Below are positions 14,491 through 14,557 of a stretch of 14,557 bases of DNA, piece after piece. Source of the DNA: Competibacter_A sp003527885 (GTDB lineage: Bacteria > Pseudomonadota > Gammaproteobacteria > Competibacterales > Competibacteraceae). How positions within the stretch are numbered: position 1 is the first letter of the stretch; every line of letters begins with the position of its first letter. Location: positions 1 to 14,557 of the forward strand of contig DAORPQ010000076.1 in assembly GCA_035442025.1 (NCBI GenBank), read 5' to 3'. The notes beneath the pieces are model-generated. The model worked only from the letters and a program-made list of their open reading frames with translations. It did no database searches and was not told the DNA's origin. The position numbers and the translations under genes were made by a program.

Positions 14491-14557
14491 TAGGGTGATG
14501 GAGTAAGAGCCTATCCCAATATTAACATATTGATATTTTTATAAAATAATAATACCA
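14491..14557. other. AT-rich tail at the window edge
   Basis: The last 67 bases are strongly AT-rich, unlike all DNA before them. An AT hairpin CAATAT/ATATTG (14517-14532) with a short T run (14536-14540) could end the toxin transcript, but the stem is weak. GAGCCTATCCCA (about 14507-14518) looks like the kind of sequence found at insertion-sequence ends, without proof here. Confidence 0.4.

Overview
The window comes from a high-GC proteobacterium, most likely a gammaproteobacterium or a close relative. This rests on protein style (a CheB/CheR fusion next to a soluble PAS histidine kinase, a bluB gene under a cobalamin riboswitch, an ECF sigma/anti-sigma pair, a FitAB/VapBC-type toxin-antitoxin pair) and on uniformly GC-rich coding DNA. 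No ribosomal or other taxonomic marker is present, so the assignment is inference. There is no CRISPR array, no tRNA or rRNA, and no transposase gene.

Layout. Bases 1-4617 (minus strand) hold a signalling operon: a 1118-residue CheB-CheR-coiled coil-PAS protein, and 41 bases downstream a cytoplasmic PAS histidine kinase that runs off the left edge. After a gene-free GC-rich gap lies a small unrecognised minus-strand gene with a Cys/His cluster (4945-5406). It is divergent from a two-transmembrane potassium channel with a tandem RCK gating region (5539-7179, plus strand). The intergenic space between them contains a 19-base near-palindrome that overlaps a candidate promoter. A small four-helix membrane protein (7284-7682) converges on the channel gene. 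A 481-base stretch without a supportable gene follows.

Next on the minus strand is a protein joining a HExxH zincin-like domain to a PDZ domain (8164-9039), then a DUF3455 lipoprotein (9239-9832) and an exported TIGR03118-type protein with a Gly/Asp/Asn-rich tail (9884-11068). The last two form one transcription unit, divergent from an ECF sigma factor (11338-11889) and its membrane anti-sigma factor (11889-12650). The intergenic region carries the same promoter-like element twice in inverted orientation: GGGAATAA, exactly 16 bases, then (C/G)TTA(T/A)C. One copy faces the sigma gene and the other faces the exported-protein operon. This is the clearest regulatory logic in the window: an autoregulated ECF sigma factor that probably also drives an envelope operon of two poorly characterised exported proteins.

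At the right, bluB (minus, 12741-13511) makes the lower ligand of vitamin B12. It lies behind a cobalamin riboswitch with a nine-base-pair P1 helix and a B12 box. Divergent from it is a ribbon-helix-helix antitoxin/PIN toxin pair (13853-14490). The last 67 bases turn AT-rich and may mark a boundary with other DNA.

Most other long open frames here lie antisense to real genes and are products of high GC at third codon positions.
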